From: an uncultured Christensenella sp.
Lineage (GTDB): Bacteria; Bacillota; Clostridia; Christensenellales; Borkfalkiaceae
Direction of reading: 5' to 3'
Length of the DNA: 30,814 nucleotides
NCBI GenBank assembly: GCA_910586065.1
Contig: CAJUGI010000010.1
Location: 1 to 30,814 of the forward strand
Shown here: piece after piece, positions 14,912-21,983 of the stretch
Position numbering within the stretch: the stretch's first letter is position 1
How the letters are laid out: each line of letters begins with the position of its first letter
Program-made: the position numbers and the translations under genes
The notes under the pieces: generated by a model
The model's database searches: none
Told to the model about the DNA's origin: nothing
Seen by the model: only the letters and a program-made list of their open reading frames with translations

Positions 14912-15290
14912 TATGTCAACCACCATGTCTGTCGATTTAAAAAAATATAGAATACGTATTCACAAAGCAACTATCCATCAATTAGGCGATCCAAAGTATA
15001 TCCAATTACTTGTTAATCCTAAGACTATGGAAGTTGCTATTCGCTCTGTTGACAAAACATTTACGGGAGACCAAGCCCATAAAATAGATATCCACCGTAT
15101 GAAATCAGATAATTCATACGAAATATATAGCCGCACGTTCACAACAAAACTATGCGAAATAATTGGCGGCTTAGAGGCCAACTACTCATACCGTTTCTTC
15201 GGTAATATACTGCCAGCACAAAAAGCGACGGTTTTCTCTTTAAAGAATATCCAACGCATAGATACTTCGGAGAACTTTGACAATGACTAA
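14901..15290 (+). CDS. Free-standing homologue of the recombinase C-terminal domain (2, short)
   Basis: 129 residues from ATG 14901 (an in-frame GTG lies 4 codons upstream). A minimal version of the same module: YIQLLVNPKTMEVAIRS matches the LLINP..RKFAIRT and VLVNQ..KILALRP strands of its neighbours, and GLEANYSYRFFGNI matches FGWNTECKYRIIGS. It lacks the EFF start and the W..FG.P end. It overlaps the gene before by 11 bp and the next by 8 bp. The three versions in a row suggest duplication followed by specialisation inside a multi-subunit recombination complex. Confidence 0.7.
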   Translation: MNSNMSTTMSVDLKKYRIRIHKATIHQLGDPKYIQLLVNPKTMEVAIRSVDKTFTGDQAHKIDIHRMKSDNSYEIYSRTFTTKLCEIIGGLEANYSYRFFGNILPAQKATVFSLKNIQRIDTSENFDND

Positions 15291-16224
15291 TTTACCCTCT
15301 TTTAAAATTGATAAACAATTTAAATCCCTCGTTCGTCCACTTTCTAAAAGAGAATATACTAACCTCGAAAATACTATTATTTCTAACGGTTGTCACGAAC
15401 AAATAACCGTTTGGGGAAATATCGTAATAGACGGTATATATCAATACGAAATATGCTTAAAAAATAATATCGAATTTAATTTCACAGAACTCACATTTGA
15501 CTGCCGTGAAGCCGTAATTGCGTGGATATGCGCGCACCAACTTAGGCGTGATGATTTAACAGAGGAAATGCGACGTTTCCTAATCGGACTTCAGTACGAA
15601 ACAGAAAAACTTATTATCAGGCGTAAAAGCTCCGACCTTTCACACCGTTATTACCCAGAGGACGACCTCCAGCCCGATGACAAAGCTCACCCTTCTCGGC
15701 ACATAACAGCGCAACGTATAGCCACGGAAAATAATGTATCTTATGGCACTGTACAAAAGTTTGCGCTCTATACCCGCGCATTAGAAAAAATCAGCGCAAA
15801 AGCTCCCGAACTCGTTCTCAAAATACTATCAGGCAAATATAAGATTTCTCACAAAAACATTATAGAAATATCTAAAATGCCAACCGAAGAAATTAATCGC
15901 CTTATGCAACAGCTTGAACAGGATGACGGCAAGCAAGTGATATTTAAAAAAGCAAGGTGCGTTATACAGAATACGTCATATTTGTCAAGACAGTCACAAA
16001 ATAAAAAAACTGTAAAAGATATGCCTACATTTGATCCAGATGCTCCCGTGACTGAATTAGCATTGACAATTCCATCGTGGCTCGGCTCAATTAACAGAAC
16101 CATTAAAAACACAAACTTTACGACAGTTTCAAAACCAGCAAAGAATAAATTATTTACAGTTATTACAAAGTTAGAAATTTCATTAAAAGACATTCTTGAA
16201 TTATTAAAGGAGAAAACAAATTGA
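15283..16224 (+). CDS. ParB-like protein with helix-turn-helix
   Basis: 313 residues from ATG 15283 (CGGAG 10 bp upstream). The N-terminal ParB/KorB-like part reads VWGNIVIDGIYQYEICLKN (about 43-61) and later AVIAWICAHQLRRDDLTEE, the pattern of ParB boxes. A central helix-turn-helix is in HITAQRIATENNVSYGTVQK. The C-terminal third is helical. ParB-type proteins bind specific DNA and spread, organising plasmids or marking sites. Sitting in a recombinase operon with no ParA, it may recognise element DNA and direct or restrain recombination. Family call good, role inferred. Confidence 0.75.
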   Translation: MTNLPSFKIDKQFKSLVRPLSKREYTNLENTIISNGCHEQITVWGNIVIDGIYQYEICLKNNIEFNFTELTFDCREAVIAWICAHQLRRDDLTEEMRRFLIGLQYETEKLIIRRKSSDLSHRYYPEDDLQPDDKAHPSRHITAQRIATENNVSYGTVQKFALYTRALEKISAKAPELVLKILSGKYKISHKNIIEISKMPTEEINRLMQQLEQDDGKQVIFKKARCVIQNTSYLSRQSQNKKTVKDMPTFDPDAPVTELALTIPSWLGSINRTIKNTNFTTVSKPAKNKLFTVITKLEISLKDILELLKEKTN

Positions 16225-17102
16225 AAGATTATAGCACATATGTACCTAACGTACACTTCGAACAGATACCAATAAAAAATCTCGTTTCTAATCAAGAATA
16301 TCAACGTAATTTATCACAATCGCATATTAACCGCGCTGCTGAAAACTTTGATTTATATCAGATTAATCCTGTAAAAGTCAGTAGGCGCAATAATATCAAT
16401 TACGTCTTTAATGGACAGCATACCATAGAAATTATAGCCCTCGTTTCAGGCTCGCGTGAGACGCCCGTTTGGTGTATGATATATGACGACCTTTGTTACG
16501 AACACGAAGCCGATATATTTGCTAACCAAATGAAATTCGTTAAACCTTTAAGCCCCTTTGAAATCTTTTTGGCTAATATCGAGGCAGGCAATGATGAACA
16601 ACTAATGATAAAATCATTAGTGGAATCATATGGTTTGCAAGTAAGTTCAAAGAAAGCACCCGGAAATATCTGCGCCATATCTGCGCTTGAAAATATATTT
16701 AAAAAATACGGTTATCACACCCTTGACCGTGTACTTCGCCTTATTATAGGTGCGTGGGAAGGCGACTATAATTCATTCAGCGCAAACATTTTAAACGCCG
16801 TTACAAAACTAATTATCGTATATAAAGACGCTCTCAATGATGACCTCTTCAAAGAGAAGCTGGGCGCCGTTTCCATTAAACAACTTACCAGAACTGCAAA
16901 AGAACGCCGCCCCGGTTGTATGGGCTATGCCGAAGCTATGATTTTAGAATATAACGGAAAAAAGAAAAGCGCGGCAGCCAAGCTCTCAATTAATGTTTTA
17001 TATTCAAAAGACTATTCAGTTTTAAATGCTCTTGCCGAAGGAGATGGCACATACGAAGTAACAGATGCCTCGGACGAAGACGATAACTTAGAAAATAATT
17101 AG
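16221..17102 (+). CDS. ParB-like DUF6551-type protein
   Basis: 293 residues with a TTG start at 16221, behind AAAGGAGAAAACAAA and overlapping the previous stop. It opens with a ParB-box-like pattern: IPIKNLVSNQEYQRNLS ... YVFNGQHTIEII, then WCMIYDDLCYEHEADIFANQ. I recall this as DUF6551, found in clostridial mobile DNA. The C-terminus is acidic (DASDEDDNLENN). Last gene of the recombination operon. It could partner the ParB-like protein before it. No nuclease activity can be claimed from the sequence. Confidence 0.75.
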   Translation: MKDYSTYVPNVHFEQIPIKNLVSNQEYQRNLSQSHINRAAENFDLYQINPVKVSRRNNINYVFNGQHTIEIIALVSGSRETPVWCMIYDDLCYEHEADIFANQMKFVKPLSPFEIFLANIEAGNDEQLMIKSLVESYGLQVSSKKAPGNICAISALENIFKKYGYHTLDRVLRLIIGAWEGDYNSFSANILNAVTKLIIVYKDALNDDLFKEKLGAVSIKQLTRTAKERRPGCMGYAEAMILEYNGKKKSAAAKLSINVLYSKDYSVLNALAEGDGTYEVTDASDEDDNLENN

Positions 17103-17107
17103 TTCTA

Positions 17108-17204
17108 ATTAGGGAAATTTCTTTTCAATTTTTACAAAAATAATTCCCTATTGCTTGCGTGTTAGGGAATTTTCTGCTATAATTAGTGCCACAATGTTCC
17201 CTAT
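17108..17204 (+). promoter_or_regulatory. fic promoter with four TAGGGAA motifs
   Basis: TTGCGT (17155-17160), exactly 17 bp, then TATAAT (17178-17183). TAGGGAA occurs at 17110 and 17163 in one direction and at about 17144 and 17197 in the other. AATTCCCTA / TAGGGAATT (17142-17150 and 17163-17171) form a dyad spanning the -35 box. Likely operator sites; the dyad could also terminate the upstream operon. Confidence 0.65.
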
Positions 17205-17216
17205 GGAGGCAATTTT

Positions 17217-18155
17217 ATGGCAAATGAATTTGAATTACAGCGCGAGTTGTTAAGTAAAAGAGCGGATTTACAGGCAAGGCTCAATCTATTACCGTATGAC
17301 GGAACGCCCGAAATCAAAGAAAACGGCGAAGGAAAATATCTGTATATCCGTAAGCGTGAGGCAGGGCGTTTGACGTCCACCTACGTCGGTGCATATACGG
17401 ACGAGCTATATAACCTATTGTTGCGCAATGCTTCCGAAGCAAAAGCTATCCGTAAAGAGATGCGGCAAATTGATAGAAAACTTGCCGAGCTTGGATATTC
17501 CGCGGACGAGCTGTCTGCGCAGGTAGTGAAAAACATAGACTTTGCCCGCGCTAATATGAAAGCCAATATCTATGACCAAGCTGTTTTGGAAGGCGTTGCA
17601 ACTTCTTTCCCGCAAACAGCAGAAATTATTGAAAACGGTATCGTCAACGGTATGACTGCCACCGACGTACAGAAAATTCTGAACCTTAAACACTCTTGGG
17701 AATTTATTCTTGATAGAGACGTTGTTGCAAGTAAAACCGATTATTATCTGTTATGCCATATTGCAAGACTTGTAAACGAAGGCTTTTTTATGGAAGGCGG
17801 CAGAATACGTGGCGTACCCGTTACGATAGGCGGAACTTCTTACGTTCCCCCTTTACCCAACGAATATGACGTAAAGGATAAAATCGCGGCTATCGTGACA
17901 AAAGACGTTGACGATATTGAAAAGGCTATTGAGCTATGCCTATACTGTATGAAAACGCAGATATTCCTTGACGGTAATAAACGCGCCTCGGTTATATTTG
18001 CAAATCACTATCTCATATCGCATGGCGGCGGTTTTATTGTAATTCCCGAAAAAGAAGTCCCCGTTTTCAAAAGGCTGCTTGTGAAATTCTATGAGGGTGA
18101 AGATATTTCTTCCCTTATGCAGTTTATGAAAGAAAAGTGCTGGAAAACTTTCTAA
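17217..18155 (+). CDS. Fic-domain protein with Gln in place of the catalytic His
   Basis: 312 residues, ATG 17217 behind TATGGAGGCAATTTT. The N-terminal ~100 residues are helical/charged (RKEMRQIDRKLAELG). The Fic domain follows, with the substrate-binding flap region around GGTSYVPPLPNEYDVK (206-220) and the Fic loop QIFLDGNKR (248-256). Canonical Fic is HPFxxGNGR/HxFxDGNKR; the base His is Gln248 here, while D252, G, N and R256 remain. I recall other Firmicutes Fic proteins with TQIF-DGNKR, so it may be a natural subfamily rather than decay. Fic enzymes transfer AMP or other groups to target proteins and act as toxins or effectors. It has its own promoter and terminator, so it is a stand-alone cargo gene. 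Confidence 0.85.
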   Translation: MANEFELQRELLSKRADLQARLNLLPYDGTPEIKENGEGKYLYIRKREAGRLTSTYVGAYTDELYNLLLRNASEAKAIRKEMRQIDRKLAELGYSADELSAQVVKNIDFARANMKANIYDQAVLEGVATSFPQTAEIIENGIVNGMTATDVQKILNLKHSWEFILDRDVVASKTDYYLLCHIARLVNEGFFMEGGRIRGVPVTIGGTSYVPPLPNEYDVKDKIAAIVTKDVDDIEKAIELCLYCMKTQIFLDGNKRASVIFANHYLISHGGGFIVIPEKEVPVFKRLLVKFYEGEDISSLMQFMKEKCWKTF

Positions 18156-18168
18156 TAATCACTTAATA

Positions 18169-18202
18169 AAAAAGGCACCTGCCAATGTGGTAGATGCCTT
18201 TT
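18169..18202. terminator. Shared terminator between fic and the CoiA operon
   Basis: Stem AAAAGGCA / TGCCTTTT with an inner CTGCC / GGTAG helix and a small loop. A run on the left and T run on the right make it work in both directions. It lies between two convergent genes. Confidence 0.8.
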
Positions 18203-18214
18203 AAAATTCTTTTA

Positions 18215-19135
18215 TTAATCGTATATTCTACGTCCGTCACCCGTGAAGTGTGGATCAGTACAAAATTCTCTATGTATTCTTTCTCCATTAACTATCAAAT
18301 CAACGGACTTTAAACGCCCTCTGTCGCGTTCTACGTTTTCAATTTTTTCAATGCCGTCTATATCTATACCCTTAAAATTACCCATACATTTAATGTACTT
18401 TTTAGGATTTAGCGAATCGGAAAATCCGCAATCGTGACAGCCCAATTCGCCCCACCAACGTCCGCTAATTGTTTTTAATTCTTTTAAAGGACAATACTCA
18501 ACCCAGAATTTTCCATACTTTGATTTTGACTCTTTTATATCACACAACCAATCTTCGATAAAATACTTTTTCGCCTTGGGAGAATATATCCACTTTGTTT
18601 GTTTACCACTTAAAATAATTTTCTCGACCGATTCCTCGGTATAATCAGCACCAACGTTACTTAAATCAATTTCAATGGTAGGAATTCCAAGTTCAAATAA
18701 TTTATATCTTTTTAACTCATCAACCGCATGAGAAACCTTAATTTCTACATTTAACGCTAAACCCGCACCCCACAAATCCATTCTGGCTTTAAGCAACACG
18801 TCAGGTCTGATTATTGAATTAATATTCTGTTCCTCGATAGCTTCATCATATTCTATAATTTTACCCACGGATTTATCTACACTCGGAATGGCTGGTACAA
18901 ACAACCGCTTCGTTCTGCATATAATTTTCTTGCCAAGAAAATGAAGTGCAGTTTCAATACTTTTTTCACATTCTTCGGCTTTATAATGCGCAAAATGAAA
19001 AGTACGTTTACTGCCTTGTCTGGCTATAAGCATTGCACCACATTCAGGGCAAACACACCCACATTCCAAGCCATTAGGAACGTCAAATACAGACACTAAT
19101 TCATTATCTTTTAAAGCAAATTGTAAATATTTCAT
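18215..19135 (-). CDS. CoiA-like nuclease, copy C
   Basis: 306 residues, ATG 19135 behind AAGGAAATTGCTTA. Same domains as copy A: zinc ribbon CVCPECG (C29/C32), FHFAHYKAEEC, nuclease residues D112 (RPDV) and E131/K133 (NVEIKV), then a second cysteine group GCHDCG and CMG. Very close to copy A (long identical runs such as RMDLWGAG and the stretch after NVEIKVSHAVDE), yet its codons are much more AT-rich, fitting a different recent history. It is the last gene of a leftward six-gene operon starting at 21883. The presence of a near relative in a chromosomal island next door hints at repeated acquisition of the same trait. Confidence 0.8.
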   Translation of the reverse strand: MKYLQFALKDNELVSVFDVPNGLECGCVCPECGAMLIARQGSKRTFHFAHYKAEECEKSIETALHFLGKKIICRTKRLFVPAIPSVDKSVGKIIEYDEAIEEQNINSIIRPDVLLKARMDLWGAGLALNVEIKVSHAVDELKRYKLFELGIPTIEIDLSNVGADYTEESVEKIILSGKQTKWIYSPKAKKYFIEDWLCDIKESKSKYGKFWVEYCPLKELKTISGRWWGELGCHDCGFSDSLNPKKYIKCMGNFKGIDIDGIEKIENVERDRGRLKSVDLIVNGERIHREFCTDPHFTGDGRRIYD

Positions 19136-19171
19136 TAAGCAATTTCCTTATTAAAATATATGACTTTCATA

Positions 19172-19576
19172 TTATTTTTTCATTGAATTAATCCATTCGT
19201 CAAAAGTTATAGCTTTATCTAAGTCAATCGCCAGCAGCATCTTATCAAATATATACGCCAAAGAAGCATCATTATAAAGCGGGCAATTATTTCTTCCATT
19301 TATTTGCTTTCTTCTTGACCAAGATGCAATCGTCATATTTGAATCTTGATTTCCTTGAGTATTGCAAAGTAAAGAAGTACTTTTGTAAAAGTCTATTGCA
19401 CCATATCCTTCATAACCGTTCCACGCCCAATCAAATTCAATCCTATATATATCAGGATCAATTATAGAGTCAGGGCTACCCTTCTGATGAATACACTTAA
19501 CTTTATAATTAAACGATTCATATTCACTTAAAATGCTTTCGCCGAATCTTAACGCACGCAAAGTTTTATCACTCAT
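19172..19576 (-). CDS. Hypothetical protein in CoiA-C operon
   Basis: 134 residues, ATG 19576 behind AAGAGGAGAAAATA. No family recognised. Mixed alpha/beta, with an aromatic centre (RIEFDWAWNGYEGYGAIDFYK) and a short helical end (ITFDEWINSMKK). No signal, membrane segment or metal cluster. 36 bp before copy C of the CoiA-like nuclease, so it could be a partner of that nuclease. Confidence 0.6.
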   Translation of the reverse strand: MSDKTLRALRFGESILSEYESFNYKVKCIHQKGSPDSIIDPDIYRIEFDWAWNGYEGYGAIDFYKSTSLLCNTQGNQDSNMTIASWSRRKQINGRNNCPLYNDASLAYIFDKMLLAIDLDKAITFDEWINSMKK

Positions 19577-19607
19577 TATTTTCTCCTCTTATTAACACTG
19601 TTAAATA

Positions 19608-20162
19608 TCATTTTCGATTTACTTTTTCTGCTAATACACTCATTAAATATGGACGAATAGAATTATAGATTATTGCGCGTATTTTTTTGTGCATTTTATA
19701 GGTAATATCTTCTTTCTTTCTTTTACTAAACATTTTTAAGAAGAAATTATAATCTTCCTCGCCATCAAAATCATTGTATTCTGTATCAAATGCTCCACGC
19801 TCATATAATTCTGTTATTAGTTTTCTGGTAAAAAACTTAGGGGATAATTCTATAAATTGCTTATCTTCAACAGCGTGTAAAAGGCGGAACATACTTTCCC
19901 GCACAGAAATTTCTTCATTCAAATCAATTCTGTTAAATTTCAATATACAGCAACTTCCTATAGGATAAAGCGTATTTCCATTTCTATCATTTAATATTGT
20001 ATATAAATACCGCAGTCCAAACTTTCCACAAACACACGACTCTGAACACGTTTCGTCCTCAATACAATCGGCAATATCCCATTCAAGTACAGCTTCATTC
20101 CAATTCTTTGCATTGGAATTATTGATAACTTCTTGAATAAGTTTTTCTCTATAAATTGACAT
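19608..20162 (-). CDS. Hypothetical Cys-rich protein
   Basis: 184 residues, ATG 20162. The N-terminal half has a recognisable recurring pattern of Firmicutes mobile-element proteins: NAKNWNEAVLEWDIADCIED, SCVCGKFGLRYLYTI, and LYPIGSCCILKFNR. The cysteines (CSESCVCG, CC) probably form one zinc site, as in small nucleic-acid-binding proteins. The C-terminus is basic and helical. It follows the GNAT gene by 13 bp. I do not know a function for the family. Confidence 0.6.
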   Translation of the reverse strand: MSIYREKLIQEVINNSNAKNWNEAVLEWDIADCIEDETCSESCVCGKFGLRYLYTILNDRNGNTLYPIGSCCILKFNRIDLNEEISVRESMFRLLHAVEDKQFIELSPKFFTRKLITELYERGAFDTEYNDFDGEEDYNFFLKMFSKRKKEDITYKMHKKIRAIIYNSIRPYLMSVLAEKVNRK

Positions 20163-20175
20163 TTTATCACCAACT

Positions 20176-21030
20176 TTAATTTTTATGTATAAATTCCAAA
20201 CGTTCCAAAATTTTAGTAATATGCCCTTTTTTCAATGCAGACAAAAGCAAACCCTCGCAAAATCTTTCTTGCCTCATACAATAAACCAATGACGCATACA
20301 AACACTGTTCGTTCATAGAGCCAATTTCGGCAAATATATCTTTTACATTATTGTTTCGCAGTATCTCAAGGTAGTTTTTTAAATCCAAATGTTTATTAAT
20401 ATCTACAAATAATTGAATATCGTCAATAAATTTAACTACCGGTTTACCGTATATGACATCCGAGAAAAAACCTTTACCGACATTAAGCCATTCACCAAAA
20501 TCTATATTTTTAAATGTAGAAATGTACTTAGTTAAAAAAGTGTAATCAACCGTAAAAGGTTGTATTTTATAAATTAAAAAAGTAAAACCTATCGGCTTGG
20601 GTGGCTCAACATTCTTTATAAGTTGCCCTCCCAATTTTTCGGCTAAACACTTGCTCGCCTCGTTATTAGACATTACTCTATATGTAAATGCCTTCACGGG
20701 TTTTACCTTACACATATGGTCTATCAATATAGTTAATAATCTATAACCATAACCTTGATGCTGGAACTCTTTTTCAATTCCAATACCTATTTCAAACTCG
20801 CCTTTACTGTTACCGCTAAATGTAATTTCCCCAACGTATATAGGTTTTGTAAGAACTTCATTAATGACGTATCTATAATAATTTTTACTGCCGCGCTCTA
20901 AAATTTCACGTATATTCTCCTGAAGATGCTTATCGTTAAATTCATTTAACACATCCTCTTGCCGAGCTTGTTCTTTTTTATCAACGCCATTAAGCTCTTC
21001 AATTTCAAATTCGGCTACCTTAAAACCCAT
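20176..21030 (-). CDS. GNAT acetyltransferase fused to DUF6508-like domain
   Basis: 284 residues, ATG 21030 behind TTAGGAGGGATAA. Residues ~50-155 are a GNAT domain: IYVGEITFSGN, EIGIGIEKEFQHQGYGYRLL (acetyl-CoA loop QGYGYR) and a SNNEASKCLAEKLGG helix. The C-terminal ~120 residues read YISTFKNIDFGEWLN ... FIDDIQLFVD ... AEIGSMNEQCLYASLVYCM then RQERFCEGLLLSALKKG, which I recognise as the DUF6508 pattern. GNATs acetylate small molecules, tRNA or proteins; the fusion suggests the DUF6508 part supplies the target. Middle of the leftward six-gene operon. Confidence 0.75.
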   Translation of the reverse strand: MGFKVAEFEIEELNGVDKKEQARQEDVLNEFNDKHLQENIREILERGSKNYYRYVINEVLTKPIYVGEITFSGNSKGEFEIGIGIEKEFQHQGYGYRLLTILIDHMCKVKPVKAFTYRVMSNNEASKCLAEKLGGQLIKNVEPPKPIGFTFLIYKIQPFTVDYTFLTKYISTFKNIDFGEWLNVGKGFFSDVIYGKPVVKFIDDIQLFVDINKHLDLKNYLEILRNNNVKDIFAEIGSMNEQCLYASLVYCMRQERFCEGLLLSALKKGHITKILERLEFIHKN

Positions 21031-21039
21031 TTATCCCTC

Positions 21040-21237
21040 CTAATCGCTATTATCAAAATCGTCAGAATCGTCCAAATCAAAATCGTCGTCATCTTCGTCG
21101 TCTAAAAGACTGCTATGAGTTTCTGTATCAGTTTCCAATAACTCATCAAATAAAAATGCGTCCATTTCGTCAACGTCGCCATCAAAATCCATATCGGGAT
21201 AACCTAAACTCTTCCAGATATTATTTTTATCTTTCAT
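21040..21237 (-). CDS. Small highly acidic protein
   Basis: 65 residues, ATG 21237 behind TTGAGGTTCGGACT. Opens NIWKSLGYPDMDFDGDVDEMDAF-like (broken here: NIWKSLGYPDMDF, then DGDVDEMDAFLF) and ends in a near-pure Asp/Glu/Ser tail. Such acidic proteins can mimic DNA or act as inhibitors of DNA-binding proteins; a Ca-binding DxDxD loop is another reading. Nine bp before the GNAT gene. Confidence 0.6.
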   Translation of the reverse strand: MKDKNNIWKSLGYPDMDFDGDVDEMDAFLFDELLETDTETHSSLLDDEDDDDFDLDDSDDFDNSD

Positions 21238-21247
21238 AGTCCGAACC

Positions 21248-21883
21248 TCAATTTACTTCTTCATCAATAGTTAGCAATTTCGTAAAACAATCAAAATTAT
21301 AAGGATAAGCATTTGAACCTGCAAACTGCCGTTGTGAGCCGTTCGCATATGTGAATTTCACTTCCCACTGAACCCCATCAAGAATAGGCGACGGATACCA
21401 GCTTTTCCATTCACCAATATACAGTTCCTCTAATTCGGAAAGAAATTCCGCCTTACTCATTTCAATTTTCCAGCAGTGTACCTCAGTGAACTCATAACCA
21501 ACGCCATAAGAAACAGCCTGAGAACTTTCACCCAAAGTTATGATATATGATTTGCTTCCGGCAAATAAACCCGAAAACCTAATCCGTATTTGTGTTAGCT
21601 CGGATAACTTTGCATCAAAATCGAACGATTTCTGCTCTGCCTGCGTTAGCGTATATTCCACACCGCGCTCAATTAAAATACGTTTCGCTTCGTTAATATA
21701 TTGACGAATACATTTAATTTGAACGTCAGGCGAAGGGTGCATAGTTGGCACTTCAATAACGGGATTTTCCAACACCTTTTTAAGCCGAGAAATTTCACGT
21801 CTAAATTTGCGAAGCTCTAAAAGTACTTCATTGTTCGATTTGCTCTTAAGCTCCTCATAGATATTTTGAGGGGAAACCATCAT
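21248..21883 (-). CDS. Hypothetical protein with WKSW(F/Y)P and GSNAYP motifs
   Basis: 211 residues; ATG 21883 (an adjacent ATG 21880 is equivalent) behind ATGGAGGTCATAT. An N-terminal helical, coiled-coil-like part (VLLELRKFRREISRLKKVLE) precedes a beta-rich domain with GEWKSWYPSPI, VQWEVKFTYANG and the end motif FAGSNAYPYNFDCF. The GSNAYP ending recurs in small Firmicutes proteins I cannot name further. The WKSW part is shared with the ~420-residue protein at 8662-9924, linking the two cargo operons. First gene of the six-gene operon. Confidence 0.65.
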   Translation of the reverse strand: MMVSPQNIYEELKSKSNNEVLLELRKFRREISRLKKVLENPVIEVPTMHPSPDVQIKCIRQYINEAKRILIERGVEYTLTQAEQKSFDFDAKLSELTQIRIRFSGLFAGSKSYIITLGESSQAVSYGVGYEFTEVHCWKIEMSKAEFLSELEELYIGEWKSWYPSPILDGVQWEVKFTYANGSQRQFAGSNAYPYNFDCFTKLLTIDEEVN

Positions 21884-21918
21884 ATATGACCTCCATAATA
21901 ATTCTTTTGCTTAGCTAT

Positions 21919-21953
21919 ATTATAGTGATTATATATGACAGAAATAGTCATAT
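21919..21953 (-). promoter_or_regulatory. Promoter/operator of CoiA-C operon
   Basis: TATAAT on the minus strand (21919-21924), about 36 bp before the first gene, with a perfect dyad ATATGAC-7-GTCATAT at 21933-21953 across the -35 position. No good -35 box, which suits an activated or repressed promoter. Confidence 0.5.
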
Positions 21954-21983
21954 TATAAAAAATATTTTAATAATTTTTTAAAA

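Noticed and set aside
17142..17171. Simple terminator for the recombinase operon
   Set aside because: The dyad overlaps a strong promoter and the motif recurs outside the stem, so an operator reading is preferred; both may hold.
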